Of a DNA stretch of 64,000 nt, positions 1-9,600 are shown one piece after another (within the stretch, counting starts at the first letter, position 1; the number at the start of each line of letters is the position of its first letter). Origin of the DNA: an uncultured Acetatifactor sp. (lineage in GTDB: Bacteria > Bacillota > Clostridia > Lachnospirales > Lachnospiraceae); NCBI GenBank assembly GCA_910583845.1, contig CAJUAB010000008.1, forward strand, positions 84,467-148,466, read 5' to 3'. Under the pieces are notes generated by a model. It ran no database searches and was not told where the DNA came from. It saw only the letters and a program-made list of their open reading frames with translations. The position numbers and the translations under genes are program-made.

Positions 1-150
1 TAGTTCCCGCGTTCCCCGCTGCGCCGCTTCCCATAGTTCCCGCGTTCCCCGCTGCCGCTGCGCCGCTTCCCATAGTTCTCGCGTTCCCCGCCGCTGCGCC
101 GTTTCCCATAGTTCCTGCGTTCCCTGCTGCCGACGCGCCGCTTCTGGTCG
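1..150. repeat. Coding minisatellite in the DUF4349 tail
   Basis: At least four tandem units begin TAGTTCCCGCGTTCCC and end CGCCGCTTCCCA. Successive units measure 33, 39 and 36 bp, followed by a diverged one. All lengths are multiples of three, so the encoded Gly/Ala/Asn/Thr/Met repeats stay in frame. The array continues past the left edge. Confidence 0.85.
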
Positions 151-1159
151 CCTGCGCGTGTCCAAATGCCGTTGGCCCCGTTGCCGCCGCGGCATTCGCT
201 GCCTTTTGCCCCATCATGTCCGCTTTCCTGCTGCCTCTCTTCATATACCATCTTACCCAGAGAACAAACAGAGTGATCAGTGCTACCCACAGGGCCAGTG
301 TGGGAATATGCACCAACAGCCAGACCAGAATCTCCAGTCCCCCGTTGCCGATTCTCTGGAGATCCTCCATAAAGCCGCCGCTGATTCTCTCCCAGAGAGT
401 CTCCTCCTGCACCGGCGTCAGTTCCTGCACCTCGCTCACGTCCAGATATAAGGTACTGAACTCCACCTTATTGTCGTAGGTGCGCAGCTGGGCCTCCATG
501 CTCTCAATCTGATACCGCACATTGGACAGCCGCTGCTCTATCGTGATGATATCCTCTATACTCCCGGCCTGCTCTATCAGTTCCAGCAGACGGTCATGCT
601 CCGCCTGCAAAGTCTTTTTATGGCTGTCCAGATCCACATAGTCCAGCGTCACATCCTGCACATTTTCCGAACGTCTGGTCACATTGCTGATCCCGGACAC
701 TTCGCCCAGAAATCCGTTGAACTGATCCGCCGGAATCCGGGCCGTCATACTGGCGCTGCGGTTGGAGCGATAGTTGCTGTAGGCGCTGCCGTTATAGGTT
801 TCCAGACTCTCCATATAACCGCCCAGTTCCACTATTCTCCGCTCCAGAGTATCCATGACAGAATCAAACTCTCTGGTCTCCACAGACATGTTCACCGTGC
901 GGATCAGCTTTCGGTCACTGGTCTGACTGGCCGCGTCCGATTCCTGCACCTGTCCGGCTCCGGAATTATCACTTTGGTTCATGCCCGGAGAGCCAGGCAC
1001 AAACTCTTCGGTCTCCACCCGTGACACGCCGCCGGAAGCAGCGCCATAGTTCCAGGACCCCTCGGAAGGGGCCGCGTTTTCCGCCGGGGCGCCGCAGGCC
1101 GTCACCATCAGCGACATCACCACAGCCAGCAGACCGGTTATCCATTTTGTTCCTTTCAT
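1..1159 (-). CDS. DUF4349-family lipoprotein, C-terminus cut by window edge
   Basis: The reading frame opens at an ATG at 1159 behind a GGGGGGAAAA Shine-Dalgarno and stays open to base 1, so the stop lies outside the window. The product starts with a lipoprotein signal (MKGTKWITGLLAVVMSLMV, then TAC as lipobox), so Cys22 is probably lipidated and the protein faces outward. The middle (about residues 85-260) matches the DUF4349 pattern: the stretch VNMSVETREFDSVMD, a predicted coiled coil, and VEFSTLYLDVSEV before the membrane. A hydrophobic segment at about residues 273-306 is followed by a basic stretch and then an Ala/Gly/Asn-rich tail built from 11-13-residue repeats. DUF4349 proteins are widespread in Firmicutes; their biochemical role is not known to me. 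The repetitive tail is unusual for the family. Confidence 0.85.
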   Translation of the reverse strand, partial: MKGTKWITGLLAVVMSLMVTACGAPAENAAPSEGSWNYGAASGGVSRVETEEFVPGSPGMNQSDNSGAGQVQESDAASQTSDRKLIRTVNMSVETREFDSVMDTLERRIVELGGYMESLETYNGSAYSNYRSNRSASMTARIPADQFNGFLGEVSGISNVTRRSENVQDVTLDYVDLDSHKKTLQAEHDRLLELIEQAGSIEDIITIEQRLSNVRYQIESMEAQLRTYDNKVEFSTLYLDVSEVQELTPVQEETLWERISGGFMEDLQRIGNGGLEILVWLLVHIPTLALWVALITLFVLWVRWYMKRGSRKADMMGQKAANAAAATGPTAFGHAQATRSGASAAGNAGTMGNGAAAGNARTMGSGAAAAGNAGTMGSGAAGNAGT

Positions 1160-1189
1160 ATTTTCCCCCCTGTCCGCTTCCGCGGACTG

Positions 1190-4108
1190 TTAATACAGGT
1201 TTTCCGTTGTCAGAAACATCTCCTTCTCTTCCCTGATCTTTTGAGCGTTCCCCACCACACAGAGGAAATCATCCTCCATAAAGGCCCGGATATATGCTGC
1301 CAATTCCCTGATCTCCTCCTGGGTAGCCCCCAGCAGCTGCTCCCTCTCCTGATCCAGCATCTCCTGGGTGATACCGCACTGATAGGCGCTCAAGGAGAAC
1401 AGACCATAGGCCGACGGATTCATGGGAGTGTCCATATCGCTTATGGCTCCGATAATATACTGGGTCATGGTGCGCTCGTCGGCGGTGAATTTTTCCACTG
1501 TCTCCGCCGCTTTTTCGTATACTTCCACTGTATTTTTCAGGTTGGGGTCCCTGTAAGAGGTAAAACCGCTCTCGCCGGATCTTCCAAAGCTGCACTGACA
1601 GCCATAGGCACCTCCCTTGACCCGGAGATTGATCCACAGATATTCGTACCGCATCATCACCTGTAAAAAGCGCAACGTTCCCCTGTATGGCAGCCCCTTC
1701 TTTTTGAAATTGCCCGCGCGGCACACATACAGCACCTGCCCCGCAGTCATAAAGCCCTCCTGTTTTCTCTGCGGAACCGGATGATAATTTCCGGTCTCCA
1801 CAGATTCTGTGTGCAGGGCCTCCGCAAAGGATTCCACCGCCTCTTCCAGCTTCTCCCAGCCCTCGTCTGCCCCCACGTAATCCACCATCAGATTCTCCCT
1901 GCGGAAAATCATAACCGCCAGTTCCTGAAGCGCCTTAATCAGCGCCTCTTTTTCCTCCTCGAAATTCGCCTGGATACGGGATAACAGCCGGAAATAAGGT
2001 ATGCCGGACAAAGTCTCGCTGACGGCGCCGGACACACTGCCGTAGGCCAAAGCGCGGTTCATCGCCGTCTTGTCCCCTCTGGCCGCCATCTGTGACTGCA
2101 TCTGGGATTGCCCCTCGGATATAATCTCCAGCAGCCTCTTCCCGTCCGTAAAATCAGAAGTCAGCGCAATCTCCCGCAAAAGCTCCAGGGCCTTGTCAAT
2201 CTTATTATACAATACTTTGGTCTTCAGATCCAATGTCGCTTTGTATTCATCCGTGTTCTCCACATTGCCATAAATATTGTTGGCCGTGCCGATCCCTCCG
2301 GTGTTTAAGTCTATCTCACTGGACAACTCGCCATAACTGTAGTTCGCAGTGTTCAGCAGTCCCAGGCAGGAGCAGAAAATTCCCACATAGGGAAACAGCC
2401 GCTCCGGAATCCGCTCCAGCGAAAAGATGAGACGGATATAGGCGATGCCGTTGGTACACAGACTGTGGCGCAGGGCGGAAATCCCTCCTGTTTCGGTTTC
2501 CTCATTCACAAGTTTCCTGGCTTCCCGGCCGATATCCTCTCTGGCCAGCATGGGAATCCTGGCCAGATCCTCCCTGCTGTCCTCCTGCTCCTGATAAGCT
2601 GTCAGCGCCTGCTGCCGGGCCATGATCTCCTGCAGCTGTTCCCTGCTCATGCCTGCCTTGCGCTCCGCCAGCATTGCTTTCAGAGCCTCCTCCTGCTCCT
2701 GGGCCATTCCCTTTCTGGGCTTCAGAATCACCAGGGACTTATGGGGATTATCAATCAGATAAGTCTGTACCAGCTTTTCAAAATAACCCTGTCCCGCCGC
2801 CTCCCGCAGCCGGGCATAAGTGTCATTGGCCTCCACATGGATAAAGGGAGCTTCATCCGCATAGAGCCAGCTGTCCAGAATCTGTAATCCGTACATAAGG
2901 CCCTTGGGATATCTGCCAAAATCCGCCTCACGATAGCGGAATTCGAAATGATTGATCCCTGCCAGCAAGGCCTTTTGGTCAAAACCCTCCGTGGCAATGC
3001 GCCGCAGTTCCCTGTCAATCAGATCCACAAACTCCTGCTCTCTGGCAATGTCCGTGTCGCTGGCCACCACGGAAAAGAAGGGCTGTCGGATGCCATTGTC
3101 GTATTCGCTGTAGACATCCTTGCCCAGGGAGTGATCCAGCAGGACCTGTTTCAGCGGCGCTCCCGGCGCGCCGCAAAGCGCGTAGTCCAGAATGTCGAAA
3201 GCCACATACAGCTCCCGGTCCAGACAGTCTCCCGCCGTCATATTGTAGCTGAGATACCCGCTCTCCTCCTCTCTGGACTCCTCACTGACGGGATACTCCC
3301 GCACCACTCTGCGCAGCGCCGGAAAAGGCTCCTGCTTCCGGACAGAGCTGTCAATCGGAAGTCTGTCAAAGGCAGAGAGGTATTTTTCATCCAGAAATAC
3401 CAGCTTTTCCGCCATATCCATGTCACCATACAGGTAGATATAGGAGTTGGAAGGATGGTAATACCTTCTGTGAAAATTCAGGAACTCCTCATAGCTGAGA
3501 TCCGGGATCACCGCCGGGTCTCCGCCGGACACCTTCCCATAGGTGGTATCCGGATACAGAGACTTCATTTTCTCTCTGAACAGGACATCATCCGGGGAGG
3601 AAAACGCACCCTTCATCTCATTGTATACCACGCCGTTGATGGTCAGTTCACCCTCCAGGCTGTCCAGCTCATAATGCCAGCCCTCCTGGCAGAAAATCTT
3701 GTCCGTGTCATAAATCCGGGGATAAAACACCGCGTCCAGATACACATGCATCAGGTTCTGGAAGTCCTTGTCATTACAGCTGGCCACGGGGTAAATGGTC
3801 TTGTCCGGATAGGTCATGGCGTTGAGAAAAGTGTTCAGCGAGCCCTTGACCAGTTCCACAAAGGGGTCCTTCACCGGAAATTCCCTGGAGCCGCACAGCA
3901 CAGAGTGCTCCAGAATATGCGCCACACCGGTGGAATCCTCCGGCGGTGTGCGGAATCCGATATAAAAAACTTTGTTGTCGTCATCATTTTCAAGCAGGGC
4001 AACTCTGGCTCCGGTCTTTTTGTGCCGCAGCAGATAACTCATGGAATGGATATCTCTGATCTCCCTTTTTTCTATGATCTCATAGCTTGTAACCTCTTCA
4101 ATGCGCAT
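1190..4108 (-). CDS. M16C-family zinc metallopeptidase (presequence-protease/insulinase type)
   Basis: The 972-residue protein has the inverted zinc motif HxxEH at residues 64-68 (HILEH), followed by VLCGS and later YNEMKGAF, which carries the third glutamate ligand. It has the length and layout of M16C peptidases: two M16 halves joined by a linker, with the second half lacking the zinc site and closing the chamber around peptides. Members degrade short unfolded peptides; no signal peptide is visible, so a cytoplasmic role is likely. AGAGGA seven bases upstream supports the start. It lies between the DUF4349 lipoprotein and a small unknown gene; gaps of 30 and 95 bases allow co-transcription. 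Confidence 0.93.
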   Translation of the reverse strand: MRIEEVTSYEIIEKREIRDIHSMSYLLRHKKTGARVALLENDDDNKVFYIGFRTPPEDSTGVAHILEHSVLCGSREFPVKDPFVELVKGSLNTFLNAMTYPDKTIYPVASCNDKDFQNLMHVYLDAVFYPRIYDTDKIFCQEGWHYELDSLEGELTINGVVYNEMKGAFSSPDDVLFREKMKSLYPDTTYGKVSGGDPAVIPDLSYEEFLNFHRRYYHPSNSYIYLYGDMDMAEKLVFLDEKYLSAFDRLPIDSSVRKQEPFPALRRVVREYPVSEESREEESGYLSYNMTAGDCLDRELYVAFDILDYALCGAPGAPLKQVLLDHSLGKDVYSEYDNGIRQPFFSVVASDTDIAREQEFVDLIDRELRRIATEGFDQKALLAGINHFEFRYREADFGRYPKGLMYGLQILDSWLYADEAPFIHVEANDTYARLREAAGQGYFEKLVQTYLIDNPHKSLVILKPRKGMAQEQEEALKAMLAERKAGMSREQLQEIMARQQALTAYQEQEDSREDLARIPMLAREDIGREARKLVNEETETGGISALRHSLCTNGIAYIRLIFSLERIPERLFPYVGIFCSCLGLLNTANYSYGELSSEIDLNTGGIGTANNIYGNVENTDEYKATLDLKTKVLYNKIDKALELLREIALTSDFTDGKRLLEIISEGQSQMQSQMAARGDKTAMNRALAYGSVSGAVSETLSGIPYFRLLSRIQANFEEEKEALIKALQELAVMIFRRENLMVDYVGADEGWEKLEEAVESFAEALHTESVETGNYHPVPQRKQEGFMTAGQVLYVCRAGNFKKKGLPYRGTLRFLQVMMRYEYLWINLRVKGGAYGCQCSFGRSGESGFTSYRDPNLKNTVEVYEKAAETVEKFTADERTMTQYIIGAISDMDTPMNPSAYGLFSLSAYQCGITQEMLDQEREQLLGATQEEIRELAAYIRAFMEDDFLCVVGNAQKIREEKEMFLTTENLY

Positions 4109-4203
4109 AGCGTCGTCCTCTTTTCTTAATATTTATTGTGCCGCCCGTTCCTGTGGGCCCAAAATGCAGATCATCACGCCCCGGCCGCTCAAGGCACCGG
4201 ACA

Positions 4204-4641
4204 CTATACAGTAAAGACCATCATGGCCAGCTTGTCCAATATGATCTCCTGTATCAAGATCCCCCGCGCCTGTTTCTGAGCCAGGGACATCTTAACAAAA
4301 TTCTCTATCCCCATGATCTCCGTCGTATAGACTTCTTTTTTCTTACCGCCCGAAAACAAGGACCTTTTTTCCACCAGCATGCTGTACTTTACTCTGGCTT
4401 TCAGCTGCCGGCAGGTGCGGTAGGTGAAGCTGTCGGCAGTCATATGGTAGAATTCGCTTTCCAGCGTGGTCTCCGGGGCCGACTGGGGCAGAATATATCG
4501 TTCCACGATGGCGCGTATTTTAAACGGCACATCCTCGTTTTGCAGAAGCTCCTCATAGGAATATCTGGCTCCCAGATACACATTCCCCACATCCGCCATC
4601 ACATATTTATAATCCTCGTAACTCTGCTTCTGTAACAGCAT
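4204..4641 (-). CDS. Conserved-type hypothetical protein, 145 aa
   Basis: I do not recognise the family. The protein is soluble, of mixed charge, with no signal peptide or membrane segment. Its ATG overlaps the TGA of the upstream sigma-like gene by one base (TGATG), which implies translational coupling and a shared function or stoichiometry with that protein. A run of basic residues (SGGKKKEV) lies near residue 100. It sits between the sigma-like gene and the M16C peptidase. Confidence 0.7.
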   Translation of the reverse strand: MLLQKQSYEDYKYVMADVGNVYLGARYSYEELLQNEDVPFKIRAIVERYILPQSAPETTLESEFYHMTADSFTYRTCRQLKARVKYSMLVEKRSLFSGGKKKEVYTTEIMGIENFVKMSLAQKQARGILIQEIILDKLAMMVFTV

Positions 4642-5378
4642 CAGGCTTCCTCCAGATATTCAATCTGATGACCGCTGAGACGCATGGCATCCCGAATGGC
4701 CTTCTCAGACAGCTTTGTCTCCCGGGCCAGCTCCTCCACCGTCACCTTGCGGTGCATTTCCTCCGACAGACAGCGCGCCGCCTCCAGCACTCTGTTGATC
4801 CGTTCAGCCATCCTCTGATCCGCTTTTTCCGTAGTCTGTTGCTGCTGTATCAGATCCTCCATGGCGTCCATCATCATTTTGCCCAGCATGCCCTGAGCCT
4901 CATCGGCACGCTCCAGCGCGCCCAGCATGGTCACTCCCGCAGTCAGCGCCAGATTGCCCTCCCCGATCAGATCCTCCATGGGTACTCCCTGCCCGCCATA
5001 CAGCCTTGCCACCTCCACCACATCCGGCAGACAGATGACAGACAGCCGCCCCTGGGCGTCCACATCCCCTGCCATGGCGGAAAGAGTGACGGCCTCCTTC
5101 TCCCCCGGACTCACCGGCGGCAGGCCCGCCAGCTCGTCCAGATAATTCTGTAGATAGTTTTTTTCCTCCTCCGTCAGATAATCGTCCAGATCCACCGGCA
5201 CTCCTATGCCGATTTTATGCTTCACCAGATAATCATAGACCATCTGCAACTGTTCTCCATTGAGTCCCAGAGGAGCGAACGCCTCCTGTACATCCTCCTT
5301 GGCGATCCAGCCCCCCTGGTCAGCAGCCTGCTCTCTGACCTGCTCCAAAGTCCGGGCAAATAAGACTTCCTGATTCAT
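4641..5378 (-). CDS. Sigma-70-like protein lacking the -35 recognition domain
   Basis: The start is placed at the ATG at 5378, preceded by AAAGGGGAAAAGGA; a GTG 14 codons upstream lies in the previous gene's tail and lacks a comparable site. The 245-residue product resembles primary sigma factors in parts. An N-terminal winged-helix-like segment recalls region 1.1. A core-binding segment reads LPDVVEVARLYGGQGV then DLIGEGNLAL, as in regions 1.2-2.2. The last 60 residues (INRVLEAA ... VTVEELARETKLSEKAIRDA) look like region 3. Regions 2.3-2.4 are replaced by a Met/Gln-rich stretch and region 4 is absent. It may bind RNA polymerase core or another partner without acting as a normal promoter-specificity factor. 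The pair of downstream overlaps suggests a coupled unit with the 145-aa gene. Confidence 0.75.
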   Translation of the reverse strand: MNQEVLFARTLEQVREQAADQGGWIAKEDVQEAFAPLGLNGEQLQMVYDYLVKHKIGIGVPVDLDDYLTEEEKNYLQNYLDELAGLPPVSPGEKEAVTLSAMAGDVDAQGRLSVICLPDVVEVARLYGGQGVPMEDLIGEGNLALTAGVTMLGALERADEAQGMLGKMMMDAMEDLIQQQQTTEKADQRMAERINRVLEAARCLSEEMHRKVTVEELARETKLSEKAIRDAMRLSGHQIEYLEEA

Positions 5379-5416
5379 TTCCTTTTCCCCTTTTTCTTTC
5401 AGACTGACCCTGCCTC

Positions 5417-6295
5417 TCACTGTTTCTTCACATGCTCATGGGTAAAAATATGATTCTGGCAATACTCATAATTGCCCTCACATTTGGAACAGAACCGGAA
5501 CTCCAGCGCGGGATCATCCGCGTCCGTCCTGCCGCAGACGGCGCATTTATGGCCGCTCATTTTCATATTCTTTTTCACTTCATGCCGAAACTCCTGCCTG
5601 CGCCTGATCTCCTTGGGCGACATGTTGATATGGTTCCTGCTGGTAATCCAGAAAATCACAAAATTCAGCAGGGACGCCACTATGGCGGTCCGGTAAAAGA
5701 TTCCGGCCAGCGGACTCCCCACATTCTGGAACAGGTCAAACACCAGCATGACGCCGTAGATGATCCCCAGCCACTTCATTTTTACCGGGATTACAAACAT
5801 CAGCAGCACCTGCATATCCGGGAAGGTGGCCGCAAAGGCCAGCAGGATGGACATGTTGATATAATAGGTGCTGAACTGAGTGCTGTAAAAAGCACATACG
5901 GATTCGGCGCTGCCGGGGATGGCCATCACATCCCCCTGAAACAGATAGCAGAGTCCCAGAGCCGCAAAGCTGCCCAGCACCGTAAAGAACATGCCGGAAA
6001 AGAGATACACATTGTAGCGGTAGGTCCCCCAGGTACGCTCCAGCGTGGTGCCCACAGAGTAGTAAAAAAACAACATAATGACCGTAAAGATATTGAAGGA
6101 CGAGGGAGGCACAATGATCCAGGTCACAATCCTCCAGATCTGCCCATGCAGGATCTTATAGGGGTCCAGCGTAAGAAAATTCAGGAAACCGTCCCCGATC
6201 AGCTGGATGGCATACCCCACCGCATAGCACATGATCAGCATCAGGGATATATTCTTTATGGCGTATTTTCCGAATTTTTTCTCAAAATTACTCAT
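5417..6295 (-). CDS. Rhomboid-like membrane protein with C-terminal zinc ribbon
   Basis: The start at 6295 follows a clear GGAGG with six-base spacing; an upstream in-frame ATG at 6355 has no such site. About six hydrophobic segments span residues 15-220. The motifs WRIVTW, GTTLERTWG and FPDMQVLLMF followed by VIPVKMKW are typical of the rhomboid superfamily. The catalytic GxSG serine motif is missing: the corresponding loop reads IPGSAESVCAF. The protein is therefore probably a non-proteolytic rhomboid-like member. The cytoplasmic tail carries CAVC ... CSKC plus CQNHIFTHEH, a likely zinc-binding ribbon. It heads the minus-strand cluster with the sigma-like gene (38-base gap). Confidence 0.78.
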   Translation of the reverse strand: MSNFEKKFGKYAIKNISLMLIMCYAVGYAIQLIGDGFLNFLTLDPYKILHGQIWRIVTWIIVPPSSFNIFTVIMLFFYYSVGTTLERTWGTYRYNVYLFSGMFFTVLGSFAALGLCYLFQGDVMAIPGSAESVCAFYSTQFSTYYINMSILLAFAATFPDMQVLLMFVIPVKMKWLGIIYGVMLVFDLFQNVGSPLAGIFYRTAIVASLLNFVIFWITSRNHINMSPKEIRRRQEFRHEVKKNMKMSGHKCAVCGRTDADDPALEFRFCSKCEGNYEYCQNHIFTHEHVKKQ

Positions 6296-6629
6296 GGCAA
6301 CCTCCAATTTCCTTGAAAGTATATATAATTTAAAATTGTACCATCCACCGCTCAAAAAGTAAACTCAATAAATGCGATTTAATAATCATTTTACATATTA
6401 TTTCCATTAGGACGCGGCCGCCCGCGTTTCAGCCCCTGTTCTGTCTGGAAAAGCATAATGACCGCGCTGTCCGATTTACAAAAATTTAACATCGTCTCCA
6501 GCTCGCAATCCGTTGCATTTTCACCTTTTCTGTCGTATAATGTCGGGGAATGCTTAAAGACCGGCCTTCTTTCATAGATTGAACAGATGGCTGCAAACCA
6601 TTAATCTGATCCAGAAAGGATGTTTTTAT
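6296..6629. other. Divergent intergenic region, 334 bp
   Basis: It separates the minus-strand rhomboid-like gene from the plus-strand activase. It holds the strong activase promoter at 6513-6541. On the minus side TTGAGC (rc near 6354) with 17 bases to TAAATT is a weaker candidate promoter for the rhomboid cluster. No other gene or RNA seen. Confidence 0.6.
6513..6541 (+). promoter_or_regulatory. Promoter of the activase gene
   Basis: TTGCAT at 6513-6518, a 17-base spacer, then a perfect TATAAT at 6536-6541. The start codon lies about 88 bases downstream. Confidence 0.75.
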
Positions 6630-9600
6630 ATGAACAATAACTGTATCAGCTGCGGTGCGGAGGATTTGAATGCCAGGCGGCCCGCTGCGGATTCCTGCAA
6701 TGCCGCAGGAGTTACCCGCGATATGCGTACAGAGGATAATCAGCGTCTCCCCGAATACACTCTGGGCATTGACATCGGTTCCACCACTGTCAAGATTGCC
6801 CTGTTAGATAAAAAGCACGAAATTCTCTTTTCCGACTATCAGCGGCACTATGCCAATATACAGGAAACGCTGTCCTCCCTGCTGCAAAAAGCCTATGACA
6901 TGCTGGGCAACGCCCTGCTGCGCCCCATGATCACCGGCTCCGGGGGACTGACCCTGGCCAACCATCTGGGTGTGCCGTTTACCCAGGAAGTGATCGCTGT
7001 GGCCACCGCGCTGAAGGAACTGGCCCCCAAGACGGACGTGGCCATTGAGCTGGGGGGCGAGGACGCCAAAATCATTTATTTTGAGGGCGGCAATGTGGAG
7101 CAGCGGATGAACGGCATCTGCGCCGGCGGCACAGGTTCTTTTATCGACCAGATGGCCTCCCTGATCCAGACGGACGCCGCCGGTCTGAACGAGTACGCAA
7201 AAGAATACCGGTCTCTGTACACCATTGCCGCCCGCTGCGGCGTATTTGCCAAGACCGATATCCAGCCTCTCATAAACGAAGGCGCCACCAAGGAAGACCT
7301 GGCGGCCTCCATCTTTCAGGCGGTAGTCAACCAGACAATCTCCGGACTTGCCTGCGGCAAACCCATCCGGGGACATGTGGCCTTCCTGGGAGGCCCACTG
7401 CACTTTTTGTCGGAGCTTAAAAAAGCCTTTATCCGCACCTTGAAGCTGGACGAAGAACATATCATGGACACGGACAACTCCCACCTTTTCGCCGCCATCG
7501 GCTCGGCCATGAACGCAAAGCAGGAAGTCAGCTGCACTATGCGGGAAATGGTGGAAAAGCTCTCCGGAAAAATCAAAATGGAGTTCGAAGTGGAACGCAT
7601 GGACCCCCTCTTTGCCGGCCAGGAGGAATACGAATCTTTTAAAGCCCGCCATGCCCGGCATAAAGTAGGAGCCAAAGACCTGGCCTCCTACCACGGCAAC
7701 GCCTTTCTGGGCATTGATGCCGGCTCCACCACCACCAAGATCGCCCTGGTGGGGGAGGACGGCTCCCTGCTGTATTCCTTCTACAGCAACAATGACGGCA
7801 GTCCGCTTAAGACAGCCATCCGCTCCCTGAAGGAGATCCATGAGCAGCTGCCGGAGGATGTACAGATCGTTCGCTCCTGCTCCACAGGCTACGGAGAAGC
7901 CCTGATGAAAGCCGCTTTTCTGCTGGACGACGGAGAAGTGGAGACCGTGGCTCACTACTATGCCGCCGCTTTCTTCAATCCTCAAGTGGACTGCATTCTG
8001 GATATCGGCGGTCAGGACATGAAATGCATCAAGATCCGGAATCAGACCGTGGACAGCGTGCAGCTCAACGAAGCGTGCTCCTCCGGCTGCGGTTCCTTTA
8101 TTGAGACCTTCGCGAAATCCCTGAACTACAGCGTCCAGGACTTTGCCCAGGCCGCTTTGTTTGCCCGGCATCCCATTGATCTGGGCACCCGCTGTACCGT
8201 GTTTATGAATTCCAAGGTGAAACAGGCCCAGAAGGAGGGAGCCAGTGTGGCGGACATCTCCGCGGGGCTGGCTTACTCCGTGATAAAAAACGCTTTATTT
8301 AAGGTAATCAAGGTGTCCGATGCCTCGGAACTGGGCAGGGCAATCGTGGTTCAGGGCGGCACTTTCTACAATGATGCCGTGCTGCGCAGTTTTGAGAAAA
8401 TAGCGGGCTGCGAAGCCATTCGTCCGGATATCGCCGGTATCATGGGCGCTTTCGGCGCCGCCCTGATCGCGCGGGAACGTTATACGCAGTGCTGCGGGGC
8501 CGGCTGTGCTTCCCACGAGGGATACCACACCTCCATGCTCTCCTACGAGCAGATCTGTAACCTGCAGTTTGAGACCAGCATGGCCAAGTGCAAGGGCTGT
8601 ACCAACAACTGCCGCCTCACTGTCAACAAATTCTCCGGCGGGCGGCAGTATATATCCGGCAACCGTTGTGAGCGGGGCATCGGTGGTCAGAAAAACGCCC
8701 ACAACGTCCCCAACCTGTTCGAATACAAGTTAAAGCGCCTGTTTGACTACGAATCTCTGCCCGCCGACGAGGCCCCCAGAGGGGTGGTTGGCATCCCCAG
8801 GGTACTGAATATGTACGAAAACTACCCGTTCTGGCACACCTTTTTCACCAGCCTGGGCTATCGGGTGGTACTCTCCCCGGTATCCACGCGCCAGATCTAC
8901 GAGTTGGGCATAGAGTCCATCCCCAGCGAGTCCGAGTGTTACCCGGCCAAACTGGCTCACGGACATGTGAACTGGCTGATCAGACAGGGGATCCGGTTTA
9001 TCTTCTATCCGGCCCTCTTTTATGAGAGAAATGAGTTTGAGGATGCCAACAATCACTACAACTGTCCCATTGTGACCTCCTACTCGGAAAATATCAAGAA
9101 CAATGTGGAAGAAATCAAGAGCGAGAATATCATGTTCCGCAATCCTTTCATGGCCTTTACCAGTCAGGAGACCATAGCCGACGCTCTGGTCAAAGAATTT
9201 ACGGAGCTTCCTGCAAAGGAGGTGCGTCAGTCCGTGGAAAAGGCCTGGAACGAACTGGAAAAGGCCCGTCAGGACATGCGGGATAAGGGCGAAGAAACCC
9301 TGCAATACTTAGAGCGGACCGGCAAAAGGGGCATCGTGCTGGCCGGCCGGCCCTACCATATAGATCCTGAAATCAATCACGGCATTCCGGAGCTGATCAC
9401 TTCCTACGATATCGCGGTACTGACGGAAGATTCCATCTCCCACCTGGCGGCCCCGGAGCGCCCCCTGATCGTCTCCGACCAGTGGATGTATCACTCCCGG
9501 CTGTACGCGGCCGCCAGCTATGTAAAGCAGGTGGAGAATCTGGACCTGATCCAGCTGAACTCTTTCGGCTGCGGTCTGGACGCGGTGACCACGGACCAGG

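Noticed and set aside
2948..4129. Plus-strand open frame of 393 codons
   Set aside because: It is antisense to the M16C peptidase, has no family resemblance and arises from codon bias of the real gene.
6804..8171. Minus-strand open frame of 455 codons
   Set aside because: Opposite strand of the activase ATPase domains, which have clear motifs on the plus strand.
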